From HK1 sp965202735 (GTDB lineage: Bacteria; Pseudomonadota; Gammaproteobacteria; HK1): 64,000 nucleotides of DNA. The notes under the pieces were generated by a model. That model did not search any database. It had not been told where the DNA came from and saw nothing but the letters and a program-made list of their open reading frames with translations. The stretch covers positions 1,054,001 to 1,118,000 of the forward strand of contig OZ241844.1 in the NCBI GenBank assembly GCA_965202735.1. The letters run 5' to 3'. Of this stretch, positions 1 through 8,309 are shown piece after piece. Made by a program: the position numbers and the translations under genes. The number at the start of each line of letters is the position of its first letter. The stretch's first letter is position 1.

Positions 1-649
1 GCCTGATCGCCTCTTCCGCCCCAATGGTCCCGTTCGTCTCTATTTCAACAATCAGTTTGTCCAGATCGGTACGCTGTTCCACCCTCGCCGTGTCAACGAC
101 GTACGATACACGCCGAACCGGACTGAACGACGCATCAATGAACAACTTGCTGATCGGCCTGTCACCTTCCTCCGATATGCGTGTCGCCGCAGGCTGATAG
201 CCTCGACCCATTTCCACCTTCATCGCCATGTTCAACTCGCCCTCTTTCGTAAGTCGTGCGATGAAATGGTAGGGATTTACGACCTCCACGTCATGATCCA
301 GAACGATATCGCTCGCATGAACCGCACACGGTCCCTTCTTGTTCAGCGTCAGGATCGATTCCTGCCGGGAGTGCATGCAGACGTCGAGACCCTTGAGATT
401 GAGGAGAATCTCCGTCACATCCTCCTGGACACCCTCTATCGTCGTGTACTCGTGAAGCACCCCTTCGATTTCGACTTCCGTGACAGCGCAGCCAGGCATC
501 GACGACAGGAGAACCCGACGCAATGCATTACCCAGTGTATGTCCAAACCCCCTGTCCAGAGGTTCGATGGCAATCTTCGCCGTGTTCTTCCCGATCTCCC
601 GAACCTCGACGATGTTGGGACTCAATAGCTGTGTGGCGATCGCCTCCAT
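1..649 (-). CDS. rpoA: RNA polymerase alpha subunit (3' end outside window)
   Basis: Alpha subunit, which dimerises to nucleate assembly of core RNA polymerase. The visible part starts MEAIATQLLSPNIVEVREIG and shows the dimerisation signature RGFGHTLGNALRRVLLSSMPG, followed by GVLHEYTTIEGVQEDV and, near the window edge, RVEQRTDLDKLIVEIETNGT. About 216 residues of the N-terminal domain are present; the linker and the C-terminal DNA-binding domain lie beyond base 1. The ATG at 649 has GGAGAG five bases upstream. Last visible gene of the alpha operon, 21 bp after rpsD. Coding sequence stays open to the edge. Confidence 0.97.
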   Translation of the reverse strand, partial: MEAIATQLLSPNIVEVREIGKNTAKIAIEPLDRGFGHTLGNALRRVLLSSMPGCAVTEVEIEGVLHEYTTIEGVQEDVTEILLNLKGLDVCMHSRQESILTLNKKGPCAVHASDIVLDHDVEVVNPYHFIARLTKEGELNMAMKVEMGRGYQPAATRISEEGDRPISKLFIDASFSPVRRVSYVVDTARVEQRTDLDKLIVEIETNGTIGAEEAIR

Positions 650-670
650 CAAGTCTCTCCTGCTTGCGGG

Positions 671-1294
671 CTATTTCGAGTAAAGTTCAACAACGAGTTG
701 CTCATTGATGTCCGGAGGCAGATCTTCTCGTTCGGGCAGGGATTTCAGTACCCCCTCCATCTTCTCTGCGTCAACTTCGACCCATCCAGGAAATCCGTAC
801 TGTTCCGTGAGCGCAAGAGAATCCACTATCCGCTGCTGCTTGCGCGAGCGCTCCCGAATGGTCACTACATCCGACAGAGCAACCTGATATGACGGAATGT
901 TCACGCATCGCTCATTGACCATTACCGCCTTGTGGCTCACCAATTGCCGCGATTCGGCCCGTGTCGCGCCAAAGCCCATTCGGTATACGATGTTGTCCAG
1001 CCTGCACTCCAGAAGCCGAAGCAGATTCTCACCCGTTGCTCCCTTCCGCCTCGCAGCGTCCTTGTAGTAGTTCCGAAACTGCCGTTCGAGCACACCGTAC
1101 ATTCGTCTCAGCTTCTGCTTTTCCCTCAATTGCAGGGCGTAATCGGACGACCGCCGCTGCCGTCTCGCCCCATGCTGTCCGGGAGGGGCATCCAGCTTGC
1201 ACTTCGAATCGAGTGGGCGAACCCGGCTCGTGAGCATGAGGTCCATTCCCTCACGTCGACTGAGCCGACACCGCGGCCCCGTATATCTCGCCAT
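671..1294 (-). CDS. rpsD: 30S ribosomal protein S4
   Basis: Primary 16S rRNA binder that organises the 30S body; in E. coli it also represses the alpha operon. 207 residues, against 206 in E. coli. Starts MARYTGPRCRLSRREG and contains KQKLRRMYGVLERQFRNYY and the S4 RNA-binding module LECRLDNIVYRMGFGATRAE with VSHKAVMVNERCVNIPSY. An upstream in-frame ATG at 1345 would overlap rpsK; the ATG at 1294 matches the family N-terminus. It lies 20 bp after rpsK and 21 bp before rpoA. Confidence 0.97.
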   Translation of the reverse strand: MARYTGPRCRLSRREGMDLMLTSRVRPLDSKCKLDAPPGQHGARRQRRSSDYALQLREKQKLRRMYGVLERQFRNYYKDAARRKGATGENLLRLLECRLDNIVYRMGFGATRAESRQLVSHKAVMVNERCVNIPSYQVALSDVVTIRERSRKQQRIVDSLALTEQYGFPGWVEVDAEKMEGVLKSLPEREDLPPDINEQLVVELYSK

Positions 1295-1314
1295 TATCGT
1301 CTCCAGGCTTTCCT

Positions 1315-1704
1315 CTACACCCGCCGTTTCTTCGGCGCTCGACACCCGTTGTGCGGTATCGGGGTGACGTCCGAAATACTCGTGATCTTGAACCCCGCAT
1401 TGTTCAGTGCTCGCACTGCCGACTCTCTTCCGGGTCCCGGTCCTTTCACCATCACTTCCAGGTTCTTGAGACCGTACTCCGCCGCGGCTTCACACACCTT
1501 CACCGCGGCAATCTGGGCCGCAAAGGGAGTGCTCTTTCGCGAACCCTTGAATCCACTGGCGCCTGCGGTCGACCATGCGAGCGTATTGCCCTGCCGGTCG
1601 GTGATCGTAATCAGAGTGTTGTTGAACGACGCATGCACGTGCGCGACCCCGTCGCTTACGGTGCGCCGAATCCGCTTTTTCGTACGTACTCTCGCTCTGG
1701 CCAT
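1315..1704 (-). CDS. rpsK: 30S ribosomal protein S11
   Basis: Platform protein of the 30S subunit, near the mRNA exit path. 129 residues, exactly the E. coli length. Shows HVHASFNNTLITITDRQGN, STAGASGFKGSRKSTPFAAQ and the C-terminal signature DVTPIPHNGCRAPKKRRV. Chosen start is the ATG at 1704 giving MARARVRTKKRIRR; a longer in-frame reading to 1824 overlaps rpsM and has no family support. 14 bp separate it from rpsM. Confidence 0.97.
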   Translation of the reverse strand: MARARVRTKKRIRRTVSDGVAHVHASFNNTLITITDRQGNTLAWSTAGASGFKGSRKSTPFAAQIAAVKVCEAAAEYGLKNLEVMVKGPGPGRESAVRALNNAGFKITSISDVTPIPHNGCRAPKKRRV

Positions 1705-1718
1705 TGTCGTATCCGTTT

Positions 1719-2075
1719 CTATCGCTTGATGGGTCTGCGAGGCCCTTTTCTCGTGCGGGCATTCGTGTGCGTGCGCTGGCCTCGCACAGGCAGTCCCCGG
1801 CGATGACGAATCCCCCGATAGCATCCGAGATCCATCAGCCGCTTGATGTTCATTGACACTTCCCGGCGCAGGTCGCCCTCCGTTACGTTCTTCGCAACCT
1901 CGGCGCGCAACATGTCAAGCTCGGCCTCCGTCAGATTGCGTACGGCTACATCCGGACTGATCTCGGTCGCCTTGCATATCCCGTATGCACGGGTTCGTCC
2001 GATGCCGTAGATGTGCGTCAGCGCGACCCACACATGCTTGCGGTCCGGGATGTTGACTCCAGCAATTCGTGCCAT
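1719..2075 (-). CDS. rpsM: 30S ribosomal protein S13
   Basis: Head protein of the 30S subunit that forms intersubunit bridges with L5 and touches the P-site tRNA. 118 residues, as in E. coli. Begins MARIAGVNIPDRKHVWVALT and contains the helix-two-turn-helix segment THIYGIGRTRAYGICK, and near the C-terminus GCYRGIRHRRGLPVRGQRT followed by the basic tail. First gene of the alpha operon proper, 54 bp after rpmJ. Confidence 0.97.
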   Translation of the reverse strand: MARIAGVNIPDRKHVWVALTHIYGIGRTRAYGICKATEISPDVAVRNLTEAELDMLRAEVAKNVTEGDLRREVSMNIKRLMDLGCYRGIRHRRGLPVRGQRTHTNARTRKGPRRPIKR

Positions 2076-2129
2076 CGTGATTCGTTCCTCATTGCTCCCG
2101 ACAACGGCGCGCGGCGATACCCGCCTCGA

Positions 2130-2243
2130 TCATCCCTGTCTCTGTTTATGTCGCGCATCCTTGCAAATGACGCGCACAGTTCTCTTGCGGCGAACTACCT
2201 TGCAGTTCCGGCAGAGCCGCTTGACAGACGCTCGGACCTTCAT
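2130..2243 (-). CDS. rpmJ: 50S ribosomal protein L36 (zinc-binding type)
   Basis: A 37-residue protein read from ATG at 2243 to TGA at 2130: MKVRASVKRLCRNCKVVRRK, continuing TVRVICKDARHKQRQG. Cys11, Cys14, Cys27 and His32 form the zinc ribbon of the cysteine-containing form of L36. In the 50S subunit it packs near the base of the L7/L12 stalk. It sits between secY (19 bp upstream) and rpsM (54 bp downstream), the standard end of the spc operon. It is short enough to be missed by size-filtered gene calling. Confidence 0.95.
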   Translation of the reverse strand: MKVRASVKRLCRNCKVVRRKRTVRVICKDARHKQRQG

Positions 2244-2262
2244 TCCCGGCTCCCCCGTTTCC

Positions 2263-3615
2263 TCATCGTGGCACACCTGCGCGACCATATCCTTTCAAAT
2301 TGGCTTTCTTCAACAACCCTTCATACTGATGCGACATCAGGTGCGACTGCACCTGTGCCATGAAATCCATCGTCACGACAACAATGATGAGGAGCGAGGT
2401 ACCACCAAAGTAAAATGGAACGTTCCAGCTCACGATCATGAATTCGGGGAGAAGGCATACAAGAGCGATATAGCCGGCGCCAAATACCGTGAGCCTCGTC
2501 ATCACCCCGTCGATGTATCGCGCCGTCTGCTCGCCGGGCCGGCGGCCCGGGATGAATGCGCCCGACTTTCGCAGGTTATCCGCCGTTTCCTTGGGATCGA
2601 ACACCAATGCGGTGTAGAAAAAACAGAAGAAGATGATTGCCGCAGCATACAACATGACATAGATCGGCTGGCCCGGCTGCATCGTTGTCGACAAGTCCCT
2701 CAACCACGTCATTCCCTCCGCACTGCCAAACCATCCGGCCAGCGTTCCTGGAAAAAGAATGATGCTCGACGCGAATATCGGAGGTATCACCCCCGCCATG
2801 TTCAATTTCAAAGGCAAGTGACTGCTCTGGCCTGCATAGACCCTGCGCCCCACCTGCCGACGTGCGTAATTGACCGTGATTCGCCGCTGCCCCCGTTCTA
2901 CAAACACCACGAATCCCGTCACCGCGAGAGCAAGCGCGAGCAGTACGAATACCATGAAGACGTGCAGCTCACCCGTTCTCGCCAGCTCCAGTGTACCCCC
3001 GATCGCGGACGGCAATCCCGCCACGATCCCCGCGAAAATGATGATGGATATGCCGTTGCCGATACCCCGCTCGCTTACCTGCTCGCCCAGCCACATGAGG
3101 AATATCGTTCCTGCCACCAGGGTGGTCACGGCCGTGATTCTGAAACTCCAGCCCGGGTCCACCACTACCTGGAGAGAACCGGCCTGTTGCGCCTCGAGCG
3201 CAATCGCGACCCCGAGGGACTGAAACAACGCGAGGGCCACGGTGCCGTACCGCGTGTACCGCGTGATCTTCCGGCGACCCGATTCGCCCTCCTTCCGAAG
3301 CTCCTTCAAACGCGGGTCTACATGTGTCAGGAGCTGCATGATGATGGATGCCGAGATATACGGCATGATGCCGATCGCGAAAATCGAAAATCTCTCCAGC
3401 GCCCCTCCCGAAAACATGTTGAACATGTCGAGGATCGTTCCCCTCTGCTGATCGAACAGCATCTCCAGAGCAACCGGATCGATCCCCGGCACCGGAATGA
3501 ACGTGCCGATTCTGAAGACGATCAGGGCGCCGAGAACGAACAGCAGGCGCTGCTTGAGTTCGGCCGACGCTCCGGCAGCCGGAGATGTACGGGTCTGGAG
3601 CTGTCGCTTTGCCAC
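2263..3615 (-). CDS. secY: Protein translocase subunit SecY
   Basis: Channel-forming subunit of the SecYEG translocon in the inner membrane. 450 residues, usual length ~440. Ten hydrophobic segments are apparent, the first being QRLLFVLGALIVFRIGTFIP. Family marks include the plug region after IPVPGIDP, GIMPYISASIIMQLL, and the cytosolic loop with FVVFVERGQRRITVNYARRQ. Its partner SecE is encoded 30 kb upstream in the same gene string. 6 bp after rplO. Confidence 0.97.
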   Translation of the reverse strand: MAKRQLQTRTSPAAGASAELKQRLLFVLGALIVFRIGTFIPVPGIDPVALEMLFDQQRGTILDMFNMFSGGALERFSIFAIGIMPYISASIIMQLLTHVDPRLKELRKEGESGRRKITRYTRYGTVALALFQSLGVAIALEAQQAGSLQVVVDPGWSFRITAVTTLVAGTIFLMWLGEQVSERGIGNGISIIIFAGIVAGLPSAIGGTLELARTGELHVFMVFVLLALALAVTGFVVFVERGQRRITVNYARRQVGRRVYAGQSSHLPLKLNMAGVIPPIFASSIILFPGTLAGWFGSAEGMTWLRDLSTTMQPGQPIYVMLYAAAIIFFCFFYTALVFDPKETADNLRKSGAFIPGRRPGEQTARYIDGVMTRLTVFGAGYIALVCLLPEFMIVSWNVPFYFGGTSLLIIVVVTMDFMAQVQSHLMSHQYEGLLKKANLKGYGRAGVPR

Positions 3616-3621
3616 GTCCGG

Positions 3622-4056
3622 TCAGTCCTCGATCCTTCCGCCGGCCGCCTCGATCGAGTTGCGGGCACCCTTCGTCACGGGAATGCCGGTGACGGTATAC
3701 GCCCGACTCAACGGACCTTCTCCGAAGACTTTCGCGTACCGGACATTCCTTGAAATCACGCCGGCAGCCTTCAGTGACCCGAGGCTCACGTCCGCACCCA
3801 CGAGCTTCTCGAGTGCGACGAGACGCACATCCTCACGCGCCAGAGACTTTCTCGACGAGAATCCGAACTTGGGCAGCCGTCGCTGCAACGGCATCTGGCC
3901 ACCCTCGAATCCGCGCCTCACACCGCCCCCTGCCCGGGAATTCTGGCCCTTGTGTCCACGCCCGCCGGTCTTGCCGAGACCCGAAGCGGCCCCGCGGCCG
4001 CGACGCTTCCGCGCACGCTTCGAACCGGCTCCAGGCCTGATATCGTTCAAACGCAC
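3622..4056 (-). CDS. rplO: 50S ribosomal protein L15
   Basis: Late-assembly 50S protein that contacts 23S rRNA near the peptidyl-transferase region. 144 residues, as in E. coli. N-terminus MRLNDIRPGAGSKRARKRRG with the Gly/Arg-rich extension GKTGGRGHKGQNSRAGGGVR, then FEGGQMPLQRRLPKFGF. Overall highly basic. One base separates it from the rpmD stop, so the two are almost certainly co-translated. Confidence 0.97.
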   Translation of the reverse strand: MRLNDIRPGAGSKRARKRRGRGAASGLGKTGGRGHKGQNSRAGGGVRRGFEGGQMPLQRRLPKFGFSSRKSLAREDVRLVALEKLVGADVSLGSLKAAGVISRNVRYAKVFGEGPLSRAYTVTGIPVTKGARNSIEAAGGRIED

Positions 4057-4057
4057 C

Positions 4058-4255
4058 CTACAGCTCCTCGATCTCCAGAAGGTAGGCCACCTTGTTGACC
4101 ATGCCGCGCGTACAGGGTGTGTCCTCGACCACCGCGCTGTGATGCATCCGTCTCAGGCCGAGACCACGCACGCACGCCCGGTGGCTCGCCAAACGCCCAT
4201 TGACACTCTTCTTCAGCGTGACTCGGAGTCTCTTGCCGCCTTTTGCCGTACGCAT
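4058..4255 (-). CDS. rpmD: 50S ribosomal protein L30
   Basis: Small bacterial-type L30, 65 residues from ATG at 4255 (E. coli 59). Key segment LKKSVNGRLASHRACVRGLG followed by LRRMHHSAVVEDTPCTRGMV, the standard L30 fold with the conserved GLGLRRxxH and EDTPxxRGM blocks. A longer in-frame reading to 4357 overlaps rpsE and is rejected. 4 bp from rpsE and 1 bp from rplO. Confidence 0.95.
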   Translation of the reverse strand: MRTAKGGKRLRVTLKKSVNGRLASHRACVRGLGLRRMHHSAVVEDTPCTRGMVNKVAYLLEIEEL

Positions 4256-4259
4256 CCCG

Positions 4260-4766
4260 TCAACCCCGCAGCTCTTTGACATCGAGTCCCCGTTTGGCCG
4301 CAATCTGCTCGGCCGAACGCATCTTCTGCAGACCCCGAATCGTCGCTCGAACGACATTGATGGGGTTGTTGGATCCTATGCACTTCGCCAGCACGTCCCT
4401 TACCCCCAGCACTTCGAACACGGCGCGCATCGGGCCGCCGGCAATGATTCCGGTGCCTTCGGACGCCGGATGCATGTACACGCGCGCAGCGCCGTGACGG
4501 GCCATGATGGGGTATTGCAGGGTGCTGCCTTCCAGAGGAACCCGCACAAGGTTCCGACGTGCGCTCTCCATCGCCTTCTGAATGGCCGATGGCACCTCCC
4601 TCGCCTTGCCACGTCCCATTCCGACCCGGCCCTTTCCATCACCGACCACCGTCAACGCCGTGAATCCGAACAACCTGCCACCCTTCACGACCTTCGCGAC
4701 GCGATTGATCGCAACCAGCTTTTCCAGCAGATCGTCTTCGCCCGGAGTGCCTTGATAACCCGCCAT
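4260..4766 (-). CDS. rpsE: 30S ribosomal protein S5
   Basis: S5 lies at the back of the 30S subunit and takes part in translational fidelity and mRNA unwinding. 168 residues from ATG at 4766 (E. coli 167). Contains NRVAKVVKGGRLFGFTALTV, the dsRNA-binding-like domain, then GMGKAREVPSAIQKAMESAR and the C-terminal IIAGGPMRAVFEVLGVRDVL. The 55-bp gap to rplR is larger than most in this operon; an in-frame ATG at 4841 would overlap rplR by 20 bp and gives a non-conserved N-terminus. Confidence 0.95.
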   Translation of the reverse strand: MAGYQGTPGEDDLLEKLVAINRVAKVVKGGRLFGFTALTVVGDGKGRVGMGRGKAREVPSAIQKAMESARRNLVRVPLEGSTLQYPIMARHGAARVYMHPASEGTGIIAGGPMRAVFEVLGVRDVLAKCIGSNNPINVVRATIRGLQKMRSAEQIAAKRGLDVKELRG

Positions 4767-4821
4767 TGCCTGAAGCTCTCGATTGGTAATGAACGACTTG
4801 AGGGTCGCTTTCCTCGATTCG

Positions 4822-5181
4822 TCAGAATACCAGCCCGGCACTTCGGGCGGCGTCGGCCAGCACCTTTACCCGACCGTGATACTTGAACCCCGACCGGTCG
4901 AATGCAACCCGTTCCACTCCTGCACGAATCGCCCGTTCCGCCACCATCCGTCCCACGACCTCGGCGGCCGTGCAATTGCCGCCATAGCCGATTTCGTCGC
5001 GGGCATCCTTCTCCAGGGTCGAAGCACTCGCTACCGTGCTCTCGCCATCCGACGAGAACACTTGTGCATAAATGTGCCGCGGGGTCCGATGCACACACAA
5101 CCTCGGCATTCCCAGATCCGCTATGTGCTTCCGGGTTCGCCTCGCACGCCGCTTGCGTGCCGATTTTCGGTCTCTGGCCAT
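4822..5181 (-). CDS. rplR: 50S ribosomal protein L18
   Basis: 5S rRNA-binding protein of the central protuberance, acting with L5. 119 residues (E. coli 117). Basic N-terminus MARDRKSARKRRARRTRKHI, then RLCVHRTPRHIYAQVFSSDG and GGNCTAAEVVGRMVAERAIR, ending in FDRSGFKYHGRVKVLADAAR, which is the diagnostic L18 C-terminal block. 7 bp from rplF. Confidence 0.97.
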   Translation of the reverse strand: MARDRKSARKRRARRTRKHIADLGMPRLCVHRTPRHIYAQVFSSDGESTVASASTLEKDARDEIGYGGNCTAAEVVGRMVAERAIRAGVERVAFDRSGFKYHGRVKVLADAARSAGLVF

Positions 5182-5188
5182 GTCAGCG

Positions 5189-5728
5189 CTACTTCTGTTT
5201 TTTCTTTGCTTCCTTTCGGGCCACGATCTCGCCCGCGTATCTCACGCCCTTCCCCTTGTACGGCTCCGGGGGTCTGTAGGCCCTGATCTCGGCGGCGGTC
5301 TGCCCCACTCGCTGCTTGTCGATACCTCTCACCAAAATCCTGGTCGGACTCGGTGTCTCGATGCTTATGTCCTGCGGGCATCGGTGTTCAATCTGATGAG
5401 AATATCCCAACGATAGAACCAATGTCCCGTCCTGCATCTGCGCCCGGTATCCGATCCCGACCAACTGCAGTTCCCTTTCGAAACCCTCACCTACCCCGAC
5501 TACCATGTTTGCTATCAGAGATCTCGCAGTTCCAACTTGCGCCAGCGAACCCGCACCGCCGCCCTTGGGCCTGCACGTCACCTCGCCGTTCTCATACCCT
5601 ATCTCCACCATCGGATGAAGTCGCACTGCAAGTTCGCCCTTCGGACCCTTCACCCGGATCTCTCCCGCCCCAAGCGACACCTCAAGCCCCGGCGGCACCG
5701 AAATCGGCATCTTCGCTATTCTTGACAT
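5189..5728 (-). CDS. rplF: 50S ribosomal protein L6
   Basis: 50S protein beside the sarcin-ricin loop and the base of the L7/L12 stalk. 179 residues (E. coli 177), with the two repeated L6 domains. Starts MSRIAKMPISVPPGLEVSLG and carries TARSLIANMVVGVGEGFERE, LQLVGIGYRAQMQ, and near the C-terminus IRAYRPPEPYKGKGVRYAGE, the conserved L6 signature. 15 bp after rpsH. Confidence 0.97.
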   Translation of the reverse strand: MSRIAKMPISVPPGLEVSLGAGEIRVKGPKGELAVRLHPMVEIGYENGEVTCRPKGGGAGSLAQVGTARSLIANMVVGVGEGFERELQLVGIGYRAQMQDGTLVLSLGYSHQIEHRCPQDISIETPSPTRILVRGIDKQRVGQTAAEIRAYRPPEPYKGKGVRYAGEIVARKEAKKKQK

Positions 5729-5743
5729 CTTGCGAACCTGTCC

Positions 5744-6139
5744 CTACGCCACGATACAAACGACTTCGCCACCATGTCCAGCGGCGCGCGCCTGGTGATC
5801 CGTCATCAATCCCTTCGAAGTCGATATGATTGCAATGCCCAACCCATTCAGCACCTTCGGCAGCTCATGCTTTCCCCTGTACACCCTTCGTCCCGGTCTG
5901 CTGATTCTCTTCAACGTCTCGATGACCGGCCTTCCTTCGAAATATTTGAGAACAATCGCCAACTGCGATTTTCCATCACTCTCCTCGACCATAAAATCCC
6001 GTACGTATCCCTGCGTCTTCAGAACTCGTGCTATGGCTTCGCGTTGCCGCGACACCGTCATTACTACCCGAACCTTCCCCGCCTGCTGTCCATTACGGAT
6101 ACGGGTAAACATATCTGCTATCGGATCTTGCATGCTCAT
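5744..6139 (-). CDS. rpsH: 30S ribosomal protein S8
   Basis: Early-binding protein of the 30S platform; in E. coli it is the translational repressor of the spc operon. 131 residues from ATG at 6139 (E. coli 130). MSMQDPIADMFTRIRNGQQA is near-identical to the family start, and the C-terminal GLGIAIISTSKGLMTDHQAR ends in GGEVVCIVA. A longer in-frame reading to 6286 overlaps rpsN and is rejected. 29 bp after rpsN. Confidence 0.96.
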   Translation of the reverse strand: MSMQDPIADMFTRIRNGQQAGKVRVVMTVSRQREAIARVLKTQGYVRDFMVEESDGKSQLAIVLKYFEGRPVIETLKRISRPGRRVYRGKHELPKVLNGLGIAIISTSKGLMTDHQARAAGHGGEVVCIVA

Positions 6140-6168
6140 CTTCAGCGCGCCCCGCTTGATGTCTCGCC

Positions 6169-6474
6169 CTACCAGCTCGCCTTGACCAATCCGGGAATAT
6201 CTCCGGCCATGGCCGCCTCCCGTACCTTGTTTCTTGCCAGACCGAACTTTCGGTAGTATGCATGCGGTCGCCCCGTCATCCGGCATCTGTTCTGCAGACG
6301 TACCGGACAGGAATTTCTCGGAAGTGCATTGAGTCTCTTCTGCGCTTCCTCCCGCTCCTCGAACGTGGATGCCGGATTTCGAATGGTATCCTTCAATACC
6401 TTGCGCCTCGCGCCATATTTGGCAACCAGCTTCCTTCTCTTCTCATCCCGGTTCATGACCGATCGCTTCGCCAC
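6169..6474 (-). CDS. rpsN: 30S ribosomal protein S14 (zinc-independent form)
   Basis: Head protein of the 30S subunit. 101 residues, the long form without the CxxC...CxxC zinc ribbon, as in E. coli. Contains LVAKYGARRKVLKDTIRNPA and RNSCPVRLQNRCRMTGRPHA with YYRKFGLARNKVREAAMAGD at the C-terminus. The combination of long S14 with zinc-type L36 in the same operon is the normal gammaproteobacterial pattern. 24 bp after rplE. Confidence 0.96.
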   Translation of the reverse strand: MAKRSVMNRDEKRRKLVAKYGARRKVLKDTIRNPASTFEEREEAQKRLNALPRNSCPVRLQNRCRMTGRPHAYYRKFGLARNKVREAAMAGDIPGLVKASW

Positions 6475-6498
6475 CTGTTCACTCCTCTCCTCAGTCCT

Positions 6499-7041
6499 TC
6501 AGCTTTTACGGAACGGGAAGTTGAACTCACTCAGGAGCGCCCTCGCCTCTTCGTCCGTAATGGCCGACGTCTCTATCGATACATCCAGTCCTCTTATGGT
6601 ATCGATTCGATCGTAATCGATTTCCGGAAACACGATCTGCTCCCTGATTCCCATATTGTAGTTGCCGCGGCCATCGAATGCTCGTTCGCTCAATCCCCGG
6701 AAATCACGTGTCCTGGGGATCGCGACATTGATGAGTCGATCCAGGAATTCGTACATGCGGTGTCTTCGCAGTGTCACCTTGCATCCGATGGACCAGCCTT
6801 CCCGAATCTTGAACCCCGCAACAGACTTTCTCGCCTTCGTCACAACGGGTTGCTGTCCTGATATGAGACGCAGATCGTTGACTGCACCCTCGAGAATCTT
6901 CTTGTCGCCCACTGCTCCACCGACACCCATGTTGAGCGTGATCTTGACTACTCTGGGTATCTGCATGGTGCTCACGTAGCCGAACCTCTCCTTGAGTTTC
7001 GGAGCTACGCTGTCGCGGTACAGATCCTGAAGCCTGGCCAT
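6499..7041 (-). CDS. rplE: 50S ribosomal protein L5
   Basis: 5S rRNA-binding protein of the central protuberance, contacting P-site tRNA and S13. 180 residues (E. coli 179). Begins MARLQDLYRDSVAPKLKERF and shows QIPRVVKITLNMGVGGAVGD, SGQQPVVTKARKSVAGFKIR, GCKVTLRRHRMYEFLDRLIN and GNYNMGIREQIVFPEIDYD. Complete and unexceptional; 49 bp after rplX. Confidence 0.97.
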   Translation of the reverse strand: MARLQDLYRDSVAPKLKERFGYVSTMQIPRVVKITLNMGVGGAVGDKKILEGAVNDLRLISGQQPVVTKARKSVAGFKIREGWSIGCKVTLRRHRMYEFLDRLINVAIPRTRDFRGLSERAFDGRGNYNMGIREQIVFPEIDYDRIDTIRGLDVSIETSAITDEEARALLSEFNFPFRKS

Positions 7042-7090
7042 TGCTCGCGTATCCCTTCCCCCGCACCAACCTGAATCAGACGTGTCCGGT

Positions 7091-7417
7091 TCAGATGTCC
7101 ACGACTTCGTTCGTGGATTTGAAAAACCGAACCTTGCGCCCGTCCTCCATCGTTCTTATGCCTATTCGATCACCCTTGACCGTTATCGGATTGAACAATG
7201 CAACATTCGACACATGGATAGGCATTTCCTTCTCGATGATTCCGCCCGACGTACCCTTCTGCGGATTCGGCCTTGTGTGTCGTTTCACCACATTGATGCC
7301 TTCGACGACGACCCGGCCGCGTTCTGCATCCACCTCCAGCACACTGCCTCGCTGGCCCCGATTCCTGCCCGTCAGGACGATGACTTCGTCCCCTTTTCTG
7401 ATTCTCCTGGCCGCCAT
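7091..7417 (-). CDS. rplX: 50S ribosomal protein L24
   Basis: Assembly-initiator protein of the 50S subunit, near the exit tunnel. 108 residues from ATG at 7417 (E. coli 104). Contains the KOW motif in RRIRKGDEVIVLTGRNRGQR, then EGINVVKRHTRPNPQKGTSG and EKEMPIHVSNVALFNP. A longer in-frame reading to 7450 overlaps rplN by 29 bp and adds non-conserved residues. Four bases separate it from the rplN stop. Confidence 0.95.
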   Translation of the reverse strand: MAARRIRKGDEVIVLTGRNRGQRGSVLEVDAERGRVVVEGINVVKRHTRPNPQKGTSGGIIEKEMPIHVSNVALFNPITVKGDRIGIRTMEDGRKVRFFKSTNEVVDI

Positions 7418-7421
7418 CGCC

Positions 7422-7790
7422 TTAAAGCACCTCCGGCGCGAGGGATACAATCTTCATGAACCGTTCCCGACGCAGCTCCCGCGTAACGGGACCAAAAATT
7501 CGAGTTCCAATCGGTTGAAATTGATTCGTAAGCAAGACCGCCGCATTCCGATCAAATCTTATCAGGGAGCCGTCGGGGCGCCGCACCCCCTTCCGCGTGC
7601 GCACGACCACCGCGTTGTACATTTCGCCCTTTCTGACCTTTCCCCGCGGAATTGCCTCTCTCACGGTGACCTTCACGATATCGCCAATCCCGGCATACCG
7701 ACGCTTCGAGCCCCCGAGCACCTTCACGCACATCAGTCGTCGTGCCCCGCTGTTGTCGGCCGCATCGAGCATTGATTGCATCTGGATCAT
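7422..7790 (-). CDS. rplN: 50S ribosomal protein L14
   Basis: 50S protein that forms intersubunit bridges with 16S rRNA. 122 residues (E. coli 123). Starts MIQMQSMLDAADNSGARRLM; conserved blocks are VKVTVREAIPRGKVRKGEMY, NAVVVRTRKGVRRPDGSLIR and FDRNAAVLLTNQ. First gene of the spc operon, 34 bp after rpsQ. I see no clear promoter in that short gap. Confidence 0.97.
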   Translation of the reverse strand: MIQMQSMLDAADNSGARRLMCVKVLGGSKRRYAGIGDIVKVTVREAIPRGKVRKGEMYNAVVVRTRKGVRRPDGSLIRFDRNAAVLLTNQFQPIGTRIFGPVTRELRRERFMKIVSLAPEVL

Positions 7791-7824
7791 CGCGCCACCT
7801 CAATCGTTGCAGCCGACCGCAAAA

Positions 7825-8118
7825 TCACTTCGCCCGCCCAATGACCGCGAGGACTCTCCAGGACTTGGTTCTGGACAATGGCCGGCACTGCACGATCGAA
7901 ACCGAATCACCTACGTTACATTCCCCGGTTTCGTCATGAGCATGGATTTTCGTCGAACGGCGTACATATTTCTTGTACAGAGGATGCTTGACACGTCGTT
8001 CGACCAGCACGGTGACGGTCTTGTCCATCTTGTCGCTGATTACGCGGCCGGTCAACGGACGCGTCGCAGCCTCTCCACCGGCAGCCGCCTCGTTTCCTGC
8101 AGCAGTCGCTTCGCTCAT
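7825..8118 (-). CDS. rpsQ: 30S ribosomal protein S17 with N-terminal extension
   Basis: Early 16S rRNA-binding protein of the 30S body. 97 residues; E. coli S17 has 84. The extra ~14 N-terminal residues (MSEATAAGNEAAAGGEAATR) are low-complexity Ala/Gly/Glu and acidic. The core follows: LTGRVISDKMDKTVTVLVER, HPLYKKYVRRSTKIHAHDET and VGDSVSIVQCRPLSRTKSWR. Its ATG overlaps the rpmC stop in an ATGA arrangement, indicating translational coupling. Confidence 0.96.
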   Translation of the reverse strand: MSEATAAGNEAAAGGEAATRPLTGRVISDKMDKTVTVLVERRVKHPLYKKYVRRSTKIHAHDETGECNVGDSVSIVQCRPLSRTKSWRVLAVIGRAK

Positions 8119-8309
8119 TGCCGTGCCCGCTCCGTCAGGATCGTCTTCAATCGGGCTATGTCCCGTCGTACTCTCTTGATTTGGCTCGGCCGCGACAATT
8201 GCCCCATCCCCTTCTGCATCCTCAGATTGAACGCCTCGCGATACAATTCCACCAGCTCCTTGCGGAGCTCGTCCTCGCCCTTGGTCCTCAGCTCCCGTGC
8301 GTTCATCAA
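8115..8309 (-). CDS. rpmC: 50S ribosomal protein L29
   Basis: Small helical-hairpin 50S protein near the tunnel exit, part of the trigger factor/SRP docking site with L23. 64 residues (E. coli 63): MMNARELRTKGEDELRKELV, then EAFNLRMQKGMGQLSRPSQI and KRVRRDIARLKTILTERARQ. The first ATG overlaps the rplP stop (ATGA), and its own stop overlaps the rpsQ start the same way. Confidence 0.95.
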   Translation of the reverse strand: MMNARELRTKGEDELRKELVELYREAFNLRMQKGMGQLSRPSQIKRVRRDIARLKTILTERARQ